DNA of 64,000 bases from Nocardioides marmotae (GTDB lineage: Bacteria > Actinomycetota > Actinomycetes > Propionibacteriales > Nocardioidaceae). This document shows, piece after piece, positions 51,336-62,495 of the stretch. Both the position numbers and the translations under genes were made by a program. How positions within the stretch are numbered: the stretch's first letter is position 1; every line of letters begins with the position of its first letter. The stretch spans positions 868,001 through 932,000 of the forward strand of contig NZ_CP053660.1 in assembly GCF_013177455.1 (NCBI RefSeq). The letters run 5' to 3'. The notes under the pieces are model-generated. The model had not been told where the DNA came from, searched no databases, and saw nothing but the letters and a program-made list of their open reading frames with translations.

Positions 51336-51979
51336 TGCGCCGGGCCCTCGGCGGCCTGGTCGCCGTCGCCCTCGCGGTCGGCGCCGTCGGGTGCAGCACC
51401 GAGAGCGAGATGGAGACCTGGCGCGACGCCTCCGCCGGGTCCGGCGCGGCCGTGGCGCCCGAGGGTGCCTCCGACGAGGGTGCTTCCGCCGAGCCGGTGG
51501 CGCAGGAGCCGCTCCTCGCGCTCACCTCCTCGAGCATCCGGGGCGAGTCGTGCACCGTCGGCCCGCCCCGCGACCTGGCCTGGTTCGACGTGCAGTGGGA
51601 GGCGCTGGCCGACCTCGACGGCTTCGCCTTCGAGCTGGTCGACCCCGTCGGCGTACGGCAGGTGGGCGAGGGGATCGTGGTGCCGCCGGTCAACTACGGC
51701 GGCCGCATCGACTACAGCGGCGCGACCACGTGGTCGGGCCGCGCCGACATCGGCCGCAGCGGCGAGGTGAGCTGGGTCGAGCGCGACCCGGTGTCGTCCT
51801 GGGTGCCGGTGGAGGGGCAGACCGGCCTCGTCGTGCTGCACCTGCGCTTCGACGGCACGCCCGCCTCGATCTCCGGTGTGCGCGCGACCTGGGCGGCCGC
51901 GGACGGCGAGCAGGGGGAGACGACCGTCGACCTCGACGAGCGCTGGACCTTCGCCGAGACCGAGGCCGGCTGCGCCTGA
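51335..51979 (+). CDS. Hypothetical lipoprotein
   Basis: 214 residues. Signal 'LGGLVAVALAVGAVGC' ends in a lipobox (Cys near residue 20). After a Ser/Ala/Glu linker comes a compact beta-rich domain with 'DLAWFDVQWEALADLDGFAFELVDP' and two Cys (one near 'GESCTVG', one at the C-terminal 'AGCA'), probably a disulfide. No family recognised. Coupled to prs by a 1-base overlap. Confidence 0.75.
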   Translation: MRRALGGLVAVALAVGAVGCSTESEMETWRDASAGSGAAVAPEGASDEGASAEPVAQEPLLALTSSSIRGESCTVGPPRDLAWFDVQWEALADLDGFAFELVDPVGVRQVGEGIVVPPVNYGGRIDYSGATTWSGRADIGRSGEVSWVERDPVSSWVPVEGQTGLVVLHLRFDGTPASISGVRATWAAADGEQGETTVDLDERWTFAETEAGCA

Positions 51980-52026
51980 CCCCGGGTCGGCCCAGGCCGG
52001 CCCGGGCCCGAGACGCACGGCCTGCC

Positions 52027-52092
52027 GGGATAGTCCGCCACACCTGCGCCCTGGATCCCGCCGCCAAGGGCGCGTACGTGGCGGACTATCCC
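52027..52092. terminator. 66-bp two-tier palindrome
   Basis: GGGATAGTCCGCCAC (52027-52041) pairs perfectly with GTGGCGGACTATCCC (52078-52092), and GCGCCCT (52046-52052) with AGGGCGC (52067-52073), on one axis at 52059.5. It starts 47 bases after the lipoprotein stop. Apart from this and the rplY promoter I see nothing in 51980-52297. Confidence 0.75.
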
Positions 52093-52119
52093 CTCGGGGG
52101 ACCGGACACGAGGGGCGGA

Positions 52120-52149
52120 TTGGGCATCCGCCGGGTTCGCCCCTAGACT
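52120..52149 (+). promoter_or_regulatory. Promoter of rplY
   Basis: TTGGGC (52120-52125), 18 bases, TAGACT (52144-52149). The start near 52156 leaves a leader of about 140 bases containing the stem GGTCC-GGC-CAA-GCC-...-GGACC around 52175-52200, a possible site for L25 feedback control. Confidence 0.5.
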
Positions 52150-52297
52150 GCTGCGGTTGCCTCGGCGAGGGAGGGTCCGGCCAAGCCGGCCGTGGACCGC
52201 TCCGTGATCGACAGGGCTGGCCGTACCTCCGGGTGTGCCGCGCCGTCGAGCCGAGGCCCCGAGACGCACGACCAGACCCACGTACGAGGAGGGCCCG

Positions 52298-52975
52298 ATG
52301 GCCAGCGAGAAGATCACCGCCGAGAAGCGGACCGAGTTCGGCAAGGGCGCCGCCCGCCGGATCCGCCGCGAGAACAAGGTGCCCGCCGTCATCTACGGTC
52401 ACGGCAACGACCCCATCCACGTGACCCTCCCGGGCCACGCCACCATGCTCGCGCTCAAGCACGGCGGCGCCAACGCGCTGCTCGAGCTCGACATCGAGGG
52501 CGACATCCAGCTCGCGCTGACCAAGCAGGTCCAGATCGACCCGATCAAGCGCCACCTCGAGCACGTCGACTTCGTCGCCGTCGTCCGGGGCGAGAAGGTC
52601 ACCGTCGACGTCCCCGTCCTCGTGACCGGCGAGGCCGCCAGGGAGACGCTCGTCGTCACCGAGAACACCACGGTCTCCCTCGAGGCCGAGGCGACCCACA
52701 TCCCCGAGTCCATCGAGGTCTCGATCGAGGGCCTGCCCGCCGGCACCCAGATCCTCGCCTCGCAGCTCGAGCTGCCCTCCGGCTCCACCCTGCTCGTCGA
52801 CGGTGAGACCCTCATCGTCAACATCACCGAGCAGGTCTCCGCCGAGGCCCTCGAGGCCGAGCTCGCCGACGCCGAGGCCGAGGCCGGCATCGAGCGCGAC
52901 GAGTCCGACGAGAGCGCTGCGGAGTCCGCCGAGGGCGACGCCGCTGCCGACGAGTCGGCCGCCGACTCCGAGTAA
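52298..52975 (+). CDS. rplY: 50S ribosomal protein L25 (Ctc form)
   Basis: 225 residues, the long Ctc-type L25. The N-terminal 5S-rRNA-binding domain starts '[25 protein letters not shown]' and the C-terminal domain has '[22 protein letters not shown]' and '[24 protein letters not shown]'. A 35-residue acidic tail (Glu/Asp/Ala/Ser) is typical of actinobacteria. AGGAGG lies 5 bases before the ATG. It binds 5S rRNA at the ribosome central protuberance; Ctc forms are also stress-induced. Confidence 0.96.
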   Translation: MASEKITAEKRTEFGKGAARRIRRENKVPAVIYGHGNDPIHVTLPGHATMLALKHGGANALLELDIEGDIQLALTKQVQIDPIKRHLEHVDFVAVVRGEKVTVDVPVLVTGEAARETLVVTENTTVSLEAEATHIPESIEVSIEGLPAGTQILASQLELPSGSTLLVDGETLIVNITEQVSAEALEAELADAEAEAGIERDESDESAAESAEGDAAADESAADSE

Positions 52976-53022
52976 GCCACCCCGGACCGGGCACGTCGTA
53001 CGTCGTGCGCCTGTTCGGAACC

Positions 53023-53101
53023 AGGAAGGGCCGGGAACCCGTGACCGACACCGCCAACCCCGTGTGGCTCGTCGTCGGCCTCGGGAATCCCGGCCCTTCC
53101 T
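53023..53101 (+). promoter_or_regulatory. Inverted repeat around the pth start
   Basis: AGGAAGGGCCGGGA (53023-53036) and TCCCGGCCCTTCCT (53088-53101) are perfect 14-bp reverse complements on each side of GTG 53041. The 5' arm includes the purine-rich ribosome site, so the fold could hide it. Confidence 0.6.
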
Positions 53102-53640
53102 ATGCCGGTCACCGGCACAACATCGGCTACCTCGTCACCGACGAGCTGGCCCGCCGGATGGGCTCGCCGTTCCGCGCCCACAAGTCCGGCCGGGCCGACG
53201 TCGTCGAGGGCCGGTTCGGCTCGCCGGGCTCGGCGCAGGCGCGGGTCGTGCTGGCCCGCCCGCGGTGCTACATGAACGAGGTCGGCGGGCCGGTCAAGGC
53301 GCTCGCCACTTTCTACAAGGTGCCGCCCGAGCGCATCGTCGCGATCCACGACGAGCTCGACATCCCCTTCGACACGATGCGCGCCAAGCTCGGTGGCGGG
53401 GACAACGGCCACAACGGCCTGAAGTCGATGCGTTCCTCGCTCGGCACCGGCGAGTTCCACCGGCTCCGCGTCGGCATCGGCCGCCCGCCGGGCCGCCAGG
53501 AGGTCGCGGACTTCGTGCTGTCCAACTACTCCGCCGCGGAGCGCAAGGTCCTGCCGTTCCAGGTCGACACCGCCGCCGACGCGGTCGAGTGCCTGGTGCT
53601 GGAGGGCCTCGAGCGCACGCAGCAGAAGTTCAACTCCTGA
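53041..53640 (+). CDS. pth: Peptidyl-tRNA hydrolase
   Basis: 199 residues. '[26 protein letters not shown]' with the catalytic His, '[12 protein letters not shown]' and '[27 protein letters not shown]' are diagnostic of Pth. It frees tRNA from abortive peptidyl-tRNA. It follows rplY by 65 bp, a conserved pairing. GTG 53041 is chosen over GTG 53005 because the conserved fold begins about seven residues in. The stop overlaps the next start by one base (TGATG). Confidence 0.95.
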   Translation: MTDTANPVWLVVGLGNPGPSYAGHRHNIGYLVTDELARRMGSPFRAHKSGRADVVEGRFGSPGSAQARVVLARPRCYMNEVGGPVKALATFYKVPPERIVAIHDELDIPFDTMRAKLGGGDNGHNGLKSMRSSLGTGEFHRLRVGIGRPPGRQEVADFVLSNYSAAERKVLPFQVDTAADAVECLVLEGLERTQQKFNS

Positions 53641-54299
53641 TGCGCGCCTCGCCCTCGCCCTCGCCCTCGCCCTCGCCCTCGGTGTCGGGCACGGCCGTCC
53701 GGGCGGTGCTCCTCGACGCCGACGGCGTCCTCCAGGTCAACCCGCCGGGCTGGCTCGACACGCTGCGCTCCCTCGTCCCCGCCGGCTCGGGGGAGCGGTT
53801 CACCGAGCACCTCTTCGAGGCCGAGCAGGCGGCGCTCACCGGGCACCGCTCCTTCCGCGACGTCGTCGCCGAGGTGCTCGAGCACTGGGGCGTGCCGGAG
53901 CGGGCCGAGGACCTGGTGGCGCACTACCACCACATCGAGGTCGTGTCCGACACCGCCGAGGTCGCCCGCGACCTGCGCGCGGCCGGCGTCCCGGTCCACC
54001 TGGCGACCAACCAGCACGACCTGCGCACGGCGTACATGCGCGACGAGCTCGGGTACGGCGACCTCCTCGACTCCACCTTCAGCTCCTGCGAGCTCGGGGT
54101 CACCAAGAGCGACCCGGCCTTCTTCGTCCGCGTCGTCGAGCGGCTCGGGCTCGAGCCGGCCGCGGTGCTGCACGTCGACGACAAGGACCACTATGTCGAG
54201 GCGGCCCGCGAGGCCGGCCTGCGCGGCGTGGTGTGGACCGTCGACGACGGGCCGGACGCCCTCCGCTCCGCCCTGCGTGAGCACGGCCTCCCGATCTGA
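53640..54299 (+). CDS. HAD family hydrolase
   Basis: 219 residues. Motif I 'AVLLDADGVLQVN' (D-x-D), motif II-like 'VHLATNQHDLRTAYM', the Lys in 'GVTKSDPAFFVRV', and motif IV 'VLHVDDKDHYVEAA' are all visible, so it is a cytosolic phosphatase-type enzyme. The substrate is unknown. The N-terminus starts with a (Ser-Pro)x5-6 run encoded by a 6-bp repeat. Translationally coupled to pth. Confidence 0.85.
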   Translation: MRASPSPSPSPSPSVSGTAVRAVLLDADGVLQVNPPGWLDTLRSLVPAGSGERFTEHLFEAEQAALTGHRSFRDVVAEVLEHWGVPERAEDLVAHYHHIEVVSDTAEVARDLRAAGVPVHLATNQHDLRTAYMRDELGYGDLLDSTFSSCELGVTKSDPAFFVRVVERLGLEPAAVLHVDDKDHYVEAAREAGLRGVVWTVDDGPDALRSALREHGLPI

Positions 54300-54313
54300 C
54301 GCTTCGTCGCCTC

Positions 54314-54500
54314 CCGCTGGTTGAGCAGGGAGGCGCCCTGGCGCCGACCGTGTCGAAACCCGGTGAGGGGCTCAGGGCCGCGAGCACGTCACCGGGTTTC
54401 GACACGCTCGCTGGCGCTCGCTGCTCAACCAGCGGGGGTCGCTGGCGCTCGCTGCTCAACCAGCGGGGGTCGCTGGCGCTCGCTGCTCAACCGGCGGGCG
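54314..54500. repeat. GGTTGAGCAGC / TTTCGACACGCTCG repeat cluster
   Basis: A copy in one orientation (CGCTGGTTGAGCAGGG ... TGTCGAAACCCGGTGA, 54314-54367) is followed by its near reverse complement (TCACCGGGTTTCGACACGCTCG ... CTCAACCAGCG). Then come three 31-bp tandem units, starting TCGCTGGCGCTCGCTGCTCA, at 54408, 54439 and 54470. Same family as 26660-26769. Confidence 0.9.
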
Positions 54501-54533
54501 CCAGCGCGTTACAGGCCGGACCCGCCGGAGCCT

Positions 54534-54539
54534 TACGCT
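54534..54539 (+). promoter_or_regulatory. Leaderless -10 element for cysQ
   Basis: TACGCT, 7 bases before the GTG at 54547. Confidence 0.5.
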
Positions 54540-54546
54540 GGCGCCC

Positions 54547-55326
54547 GTGACCTTCGACGCCGGTTCCCCGCCCGAGTCCGCTGCCCACGACGACCACGTC
54601 CTCGCGACGTGGCTGGCCACCGTCGCCGGCGAGCGGCTGCTCGAGGTCCGCGGTGAGGGCCTGGAGGGCAAGGAGCTCAAGGACGCCGGCGACCGCGCCG
54701 CCCACGAGCTGCTGATGGGCCTGATCGCCGAGCACCGCCCCGACGACGCCTTGCTCTCCGAGGAGGGCAAGGACGACAAGGCCCGGCTGACCAAGGACCG
54801 GGTCTGGATCGTCGACCCGCTCGACGGGACCCGGGAGTTCTCCGAGGTGCCCCGCGAGGACTGGGCCGTCCACGTCGCGCTGTGGCAGGACGGCGACCTG
54901 GTCGCCGGGGCCGTCGCGCAGCCGGCGCTGGGGGAGACCTTCAACACCGGCCAGCCGCCGGTCGTGCCGCCGCGCACCAGCGAGCGCCCGCGGATCGCGG
55001 TCTCGCGCAGCCGCCCGCCGGCGTTCGTCCACGCGCTGGCCGAGGAGCTCGACGCCGAGCTGGTCGCGATGGGCTCGGCCGGGGTCAAGGTCATCAGCGT
55101 CGCCCGCGACCTCACCGACGCCTACGTGCACGCCGGCGGCCAGTTCGAGTGGGACTCCGCCGCCCCCGTCGCGGTCGCCCGCGCCGCCGGGCTGTTCACC
55201 AGCCGCGTCGACGGCACCCCGCTGCAGTACAACCAGGAGGACGTCTACCTCCCCGACCTCATCGTCTGCCGCCCCGAGCTGGCCGAGGCGATCGTGGAGT
55301 TCGTCAAGCGCCACGGCGTCGGCTGA
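54547..55326 (+). CDS. cysQ: 3'(2'),5'-bisphosphate nucleotidase, inositol monophosphatase family (CysQ-like)
   Basis: 259 residues. The metal-binding motif 'WIVDPLDGTREFSE' near residue 87, an upstream 'LLSEEGKDD', and the second Asp motif 'EWDSAAPVAVARAAGL' place it in the IMPase/CysQ group. CysQ removes the 3'-phosphate from PAP or PAPS in sulfur assimilation and after sulfotransferase action. Given the sulfotransferase and organosulfur operon in the same window, that role fits; an inositol phosphatase is the alternative. Confidence 0.86.
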   Translation: MTFDAGSPPESAAHDDHVLATWLATVAGERLLEVRGEGLEGKELKDAGDRAAHELLMGLIAEHRPDDALLSEEGKDDKARLTKDRVWIVDPLDGTREFSEVPREDWAVHVALWQDGDLVAGAVAQPALGETFNTGQPPVVPPRTSERPRIAVSRSRPPAFVHALAEELDAELVAMGSAGVKVISVARDLTDAYVHAGGQFEWDSAAPVAVARAAGLFTSRVDGTPLQYNQEDVYLPDLIVCRPELAEAIVEFVKRHGVG

Positions 55327-55378
55327 GCCCCGGGGTCACGGGGCCCGGGCCCACCGGGCCCCGCGCACACTGGGACGG

Positions 55379-55891
55379 ATGGAGCAAGCCGAGGTCCTCG
55401 ACCAGCCCGGTCGCGCACCGGTGCGACGGCGTACGCGCTGGCTGCTCGCGGCCCTCGCGCTGGTCCTCCTCGTCGGCTGGGCGGTCGACCACCGCCTGCG
55501 CGGCAGCGAGGAGCGCGCCGTCGACGGATGCGGGACCGAGGCGGCCACGGCCACGGAGCGGACCGACGAGTCCATGTCGATGATCCGCACCTACGTCCAG
55601 CCGGCGCTGCTCTCGGTGCCCCGGGGCAGCAGCCAGGACGGGTTCTTCGACCTCGTCGCCGAGGAGGCCCGCGAGGCCGAGCCGCGCGTGCGCGACGCCC
55701 TCGCGGTCTGCCGCGACGTCGACGTCACGCCCGTGCACCCCGGCCTCCGCGAGCGTCGCGACGCGTACGTCGCCCACCTGGCCGCCCGCGCCGACTGGCT
55801 CGCGGCCATCGCCGCGGACGGCCGGGCCTACTACCACGACCGCCCGGACCTGGCCCGGCTGCGCGAGGCGGCGTTCGGGGGCCGGTCGTAG
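55379..55891 (+). CDS. Hypothetical membrane-anchored protein
   Basis: 170 residues. One N-terminal membrane helix (about residues 20-37) after a basic segment, then an extracytoplasmic helical domain with two Cys ('DGCGTEAA', 'AVCRDVDV') that may pair. A conserved-looking 'ARADWLAAIAADGRAYYHD' lies near the end. No family recognised. It is 52 bp after cysQ and 137 bp before mfd. Third-position bias supports coding. Confidence 0.68.
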   Translation: MEQAEVLDQPGRAPVRRRTRWLLAALALVLLVGWAVDHRLRGSEERAVDGCGTEAATATERTDESMSMIRTYVQPALLSVPRGSSQDGFFDLVAEEAREAEPRVRDALAVCRDVDVTPVHPGLRERRDAYVAHLAARADWLAAIAADGRAYYHDRPDLARLREAAFGGRS

Positions 55892-56028
55892 GATCGGGTA
55901 CCGCCCCCGTGCCGCACCGGCCCGGGGCGTTCGTGCTGCGCGGCCCCCGCCGTCCGCCCGAGCAGCCCGGCCGCCGGAGTCACCCGAGCAGCCTGCACCG
56001 CACCCGAGAACCACCCCACAGGAGCACC

Positions 56029-59586
<3,558 letters not shown>

Positions 59587-59637
59587 CCACCAGTTGACAT
59601 CGACGACCGGCCTGCCGGTCCAGCACCAGGAGACGCC

Positions 59638-60330
59638 GTGAAGCAGACCCGTCCCCTCCTCGGCCTCGCGGCCGTCTCCCTGCTCGCCTCCGGGCTGCTG
59701 ACCGGGTGCGGGGTCGCCGGCACCGGCTTCGCGCCGGGCGTCGCCGCGGAGGTGGGGGACACCGCGATCACGACCGATCGCGTCGACACCATCGCGGCGT
59801 CGTACTGCGACGCGATCACCCCGCAGCTCGAGGGCCAGGTGCTGCCGAACCGCTACCTGACCAGCGGCGTCGCCGGTCAGCTCGCGCTCGCCGCGGCCGC
59901 CGAGCAGATGGCGGCCGAGCACGGGGTGGAGCCGGGTCAGCAGTACGCCGGACAGGTCGCCCGGCTCGAGGCCGCCGTCGCCGCGCTCCCCGAGGACCAG
60001 CGCGAGGCCGTCGTCGAGGTCGAGTCGACCAACAGCCTGGTCAGCGACCTCGTCCTCGGGGTCGGGCGCGTGCTCGCCGAGGAGCAGGGCCTCGCCGACC
60101 CCACCGAGGAGCAGGTCGCCGGCCTGGGCAACGAGGCGCTCGCGGCCTGGATCGAGGACAACGACGTCGAGATCAACCCGCGCTACGGCGTGGAGCTGCG
60201 CGACGGCCAGCCCCTCGACACCGACACCGAGACCTCGGTGGCGGTCGGCGAGGTCGCCAGCGCCGCGATGGCCGAGTCGCCGGACCCGGTGTACGCCGCC
60301 GCGCTCCCGGACTCCCAGCGCTGCGGCTGA
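59638..60330 (+). CDS. SurA/PrsA N-terminal-like lipoprotein
   Basis: 230 residues. Signal 'LGLAAVSLLASGLLTGC' with lipobox (Cys near residue 24). 'AAEVGDTAITTDRVDTIAASYC' and the helical body match the SurA N-terminal chaperone domain; the peptidyl-prolyl isomerase domain is absent. Such proteins are regularly encoded after mfd in actinobacteria and are thought to help fold exported proteins. GTG start with AGGAG ahead. Confidence 0.82.
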   Translation: MKQTRPLLGLAAVSLLASGLLTGCGVAGTGFAPGVAAEVGDTAITTDRVDTIAASYCDAITPQLEGQVLPNRYLTSGVAGQLALAAAAEQMAAEHGVEPGQQYAGQVARLEAAVAALPEDQREAVVEVESTNSLVSDLVLGVGRVLAEEQGLADPTEEQVAGLGNEALAAWIEDNDVEINPRYGVELRDGQPLDTDTETSVAVGEVASAAMAESPDPVYAAALPDSQRCG

Positions 60331-60335
60331 CCCGC

Positions 60336-60974
60336 GTGAGCGACCCCGCCGACGTACCCCTCCTGGAGTTCCTGGCCGTCATGCGGCGGCTGCGGGCGGA
60401 GTGCGGCTGGAAGCGGGCCCAGACCCACCGGTCGCTCGCGCGCTACCTGCTGGAGGAGACCCACGAGACGCTCGAGGCGATCGACGTCGGCGAGGAGACC
60501 GGCGACTGGTCGGCGCTGCGCGAGGAGCTCGGCGACCTGCTGCTCCAGGTCTACTTCCACGCGGTCCTCGCCGAGGAGCGCGGGGAGTTCACCCTCGATG
60601 ACGTCGCCACCGACGTGACCGCGAAGATGCACCGCCGCAACCCGCACGTCTTCGGGTCGGCCGCCGAGGCGGCCGGCGTCGACGCCGACGACCCGGCGGC
60701 GGTCAACGAGGCGTGGGAGGCGGCCAAGGCCGCCGAGAAGCAGCGCACCTCGCTCACCGACGGCATCCCGCCGGCCCTCCCGGCCCTGCTGTACGCCGAC
60801 AAGGTGCTCGACCGGCTGGAGCGGGCCGGGACGCCGGCCGACCTCGGCGGCGAACACCCGGAGCTCGGCGACCGGCTGCTCGCGCTCGTGGCCGAGGCGC
60901 GCGCAGCCGGCACCGACCCCGAGCAGGCGCTGCGCGACGCCGTGCGGCGGGCGCTGGCCCGGTCGGCCGGCTAG
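60336..60974 (+). CDS. mazG: MazG-family nucleoside triphosphate pyrophosphohydrolase
   Basis: 212 residues. MazG motif 'LLEETHETLEAIDVGEETGDWSALREELGDLLLQV' (EExxE and ExxD metal ligands, here divided at residues about 39-73) and 'DVTAKMHRRNPHVFG' are clear; the second half is shorter than in E. coli. It hydrolyses NTPs to NMP plus PPi, cleaning damaged nucleotides and lowering ppGpp. Starts 5 bp after the SurA-like gene. The mfd-surA-mazG order is conserved in actinobacteria. Confidence 0.92.
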   Translation: MSDPADVPLLEFLAVMRRLRAECGWKRAQTHRSLARYLLEETHETLEAIDVGEETGDWSALREELGDLLLQVYFHAVLAEERGEFTLDDVATDVTAKMHRRNPHVFGSAAEAAGVDADDPAAVNEAWEAAKAAEKQRTSLTDGIPPALPALLYADKVLDRLERAGTPADLGGEHPELGDRLLALVAEARAAGTDPEQALRDAVRRALARSAG

Positions 60975-61010
60975 GAAAGGCTGGTTGTTGCTGGCATGAC
61001 GTCGTCGACG

Positions 61011-61967
61011 TCAGGGGAGTGTGTCCGGCATTCCGAAGTGGCGATGGAGGTTGTCGTCGAGGAACCGCATGATCGAGACGACACGTGTCCCGTCCGGCGC
61101 AGGTTCGATGACGAGCAGTCCTCGCGCGCGGCCGTCGAGGTAGCAGACGAAGGCTGGCCGACTGGCTGCTGAGGTGGCGGTGAGCGTGTAGTGGCCACCG
61201 GGGCGGCCGGCCGCGCTCGCGCGCAGGAAGGCTTCGATCGCGGAACGGCCCTCGTAGCGTTCACTGGCCGGCGGCATCGCCAGCCAGGTCTGGTCGGTCA
61301 GCAGGCCGATGAGGGAATCGACATCGTCGCGCTCAAAGGCATCGGCGAACACGCGGGCCAGCTCGTCGTGGGCGTCCGAGCCGTCCCTGGCACGCGGAGC
61401 CGGCATGGCTGAGCGCGCGCGTTGAAGAAGTCCCTTCACCGCCGTGGGGCTTGCAGCGAGCATGTCGGCAGCCTCGCCGGTCGAGAAGTCGAGGACGTCA
61501 CAGAGCACCAGGGCCGCCGCCTGACGGGGCGGGAGAGCCTGGAGCGCCACGACGAAGGCCAGCTCGATGCTCTCGCGCGCCACCACCCGCATCGCGGGGT
61601 CGAGCTCGTCGAGACGTGCGTCCGGGTACGGCTGCAGGTGCGGCACATCGAATCGGTCGGACGGTGTCGGTGGCTCGAACGGCGGGGCGGGGGCCGGCCT
61701 CGGCCGTCGGGCCTGGTCCCGCAGCCGGCTCAGCGACCGGGTGGTCGCTATCCGGTACAGCCACGTCCGGAGCGAGGACCTCCCTGCGAACTGGGGCAGA
61801 CCCTTCCACGCCGCCACGAGGACCTCCTGCAGGAGGTCGTCGGCGTCGTCGACAGATCCCGAGATCCGATAGCAGTGCAGGTGCAGCTCGCGACGGAACG
61901 GTTCGACGAGCGCAGCGAAGGCCAGCTCGTCCCCGCCTCGCGCGGCTTCGATCTGCGACGACTCCAC
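61011..61967 (-). CDS. ECF sigma factor with C-terminal SnoaL-like domain (SigG/SigJ group)
   Basis: 318 residues. Region 2 'DADDLLQEVLVAAWKGLPQFAGRSSLRTWLYRIATT' (about 42-77, split here by function) and region 4 'LPPRQAAALVLCDVLDFSTGEAADML' are complete. The last 110 residues form an NTF2/SnoaL-like domain, known in ECF41/SigG-type sigmas to control activity without an anti-sigma. No anti-sigma gene is next to it. GTG start with GGGAGG ahead. Base use is less GC-extreme than in its neighbours. It is divergent from a SnoaL-like protein. Confidence 0.88.
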   Translation of the reverse strand: MESSQIEAARGGDELAFAALVEPFRRELHLHCYRISGSVDDADDLLQEVLVAAWKGLPQFAGRSSLRTWLYRIATTRSLSRLRDQARRPRPAPAPPFEPPTPSDRFDVPHLQPYPDARLDELDPAMRVVARESIELAFVVALQALPPRQAAALVLCDVLDFSTGEAADMLAASPTAVKGLLQRARSAMPAPRARDGSDAHDELARVFADAFERDDVDSLIGLLTDQTWLAMPPASERYEGRSAIEAFLRASAAGRPGGHYTLTATSAASRPAFVCYLDGRARGLLVIEPAPDGTRVVSIMRFLDDNLHRHFGMPDTLP

Positions 61968-62009
61968 AGGGCCGATCCTCCCAGGGTGCGAGCTCGACCG
62001 TTCCGATCG

Positions 62010-62060
62010 CGAACCGGGTGGTGTCTACACAGGTGTCAACCCTCGACGAGCAGGAGTCGC
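62010..62060. promoter_or_regulatory. Divergent control region with GGTGTC repeats
   Basis: GGTGTCTACACAGGTGTCAAC (about 62020-62040) holds two GGTGTC words 14 bases apart and the palindrome GTGTCTACAC between the sigma gene and the SnoaL-like gene. It may be the self-recognised ECF promoter, but I cannot assign -35 and -10. Confidence 0.3.
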
Positions 62061-62061
62061 C

Positions 62062-62439
62062 ATGACCGAGCAGCAGACCCCCGCGGTGGACACCGCCCTG
62101 GCTTACCACCGCGCGTGGACCGCCGGTGACCTCGACGCAGCGCTGGCGCAGGTCGCCGACGACGTCGTCTGTCACGCACCTCCCGGAACGCTGACCGGTA
62201 CCGACGCCTTGCGTGGCTTCATGGGTCCGTTCGCCGGCTCGCTGACGAGCTCGACACTCCTTGCGGCCTTCGGCGACGAGGACCAGGTGCTCATCATGTA
62301 CGACACGGCGAACCCGGCAGTGCCGAGCGCTCCAGGTGCCGAGCTCTACCGCGTCCACGACGGTCGGATCGCCGAGATCCGCATCGTCTTCGACCGCCTG
62401 CCCTTCGCGCTGGCACGCGGCGACGTCGTCCAGGCCTGA
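62062..62439 (+). CDS. Nuclear transport factor 2 / SnoaL-like family protein
   Basis: 125 residues with the cone-shaped NTF2 fold pattern: 'VDTALAYHRAWTAGDLDAALAQVADDVVCHAPPGTLTGTDALRGF' early (split by helix and strand) and 'GAELYRVHDGRIAEIRIVFDRL' late. AGGAG lies 5 bases before the ATG. Members bind small polyketide- or steroid-like ligands or act as isomerases or cyclases. Its divergence from a sigma factor with the same fold suggests both sense a related small molecule. Confidence 0.85.
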   Translation: MTEQQTPAVDTALAYHRAWTAGDLDAALAQVADDVVCHAPPGTLTGTDALRGFMGPFAGSLTSSTLLAAFGDEDQVLIMYDTANPAVPSAPGAELYRVHDGRIAEIRIVFDRLPFALARGDVVQA

Positions 62440-62495
62440 CGGGGGGCGTCAGCGGACGGCACACGCAGGACACGGACCGGGAACCGCTTGTCCAG

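Noticed and set aside
54408..54500. CRISPR array from the 31-bp units
   Set aside because: The units are directly adjacent with no spacers and belong to a dispersed intergenic repeat family; no cas genes.
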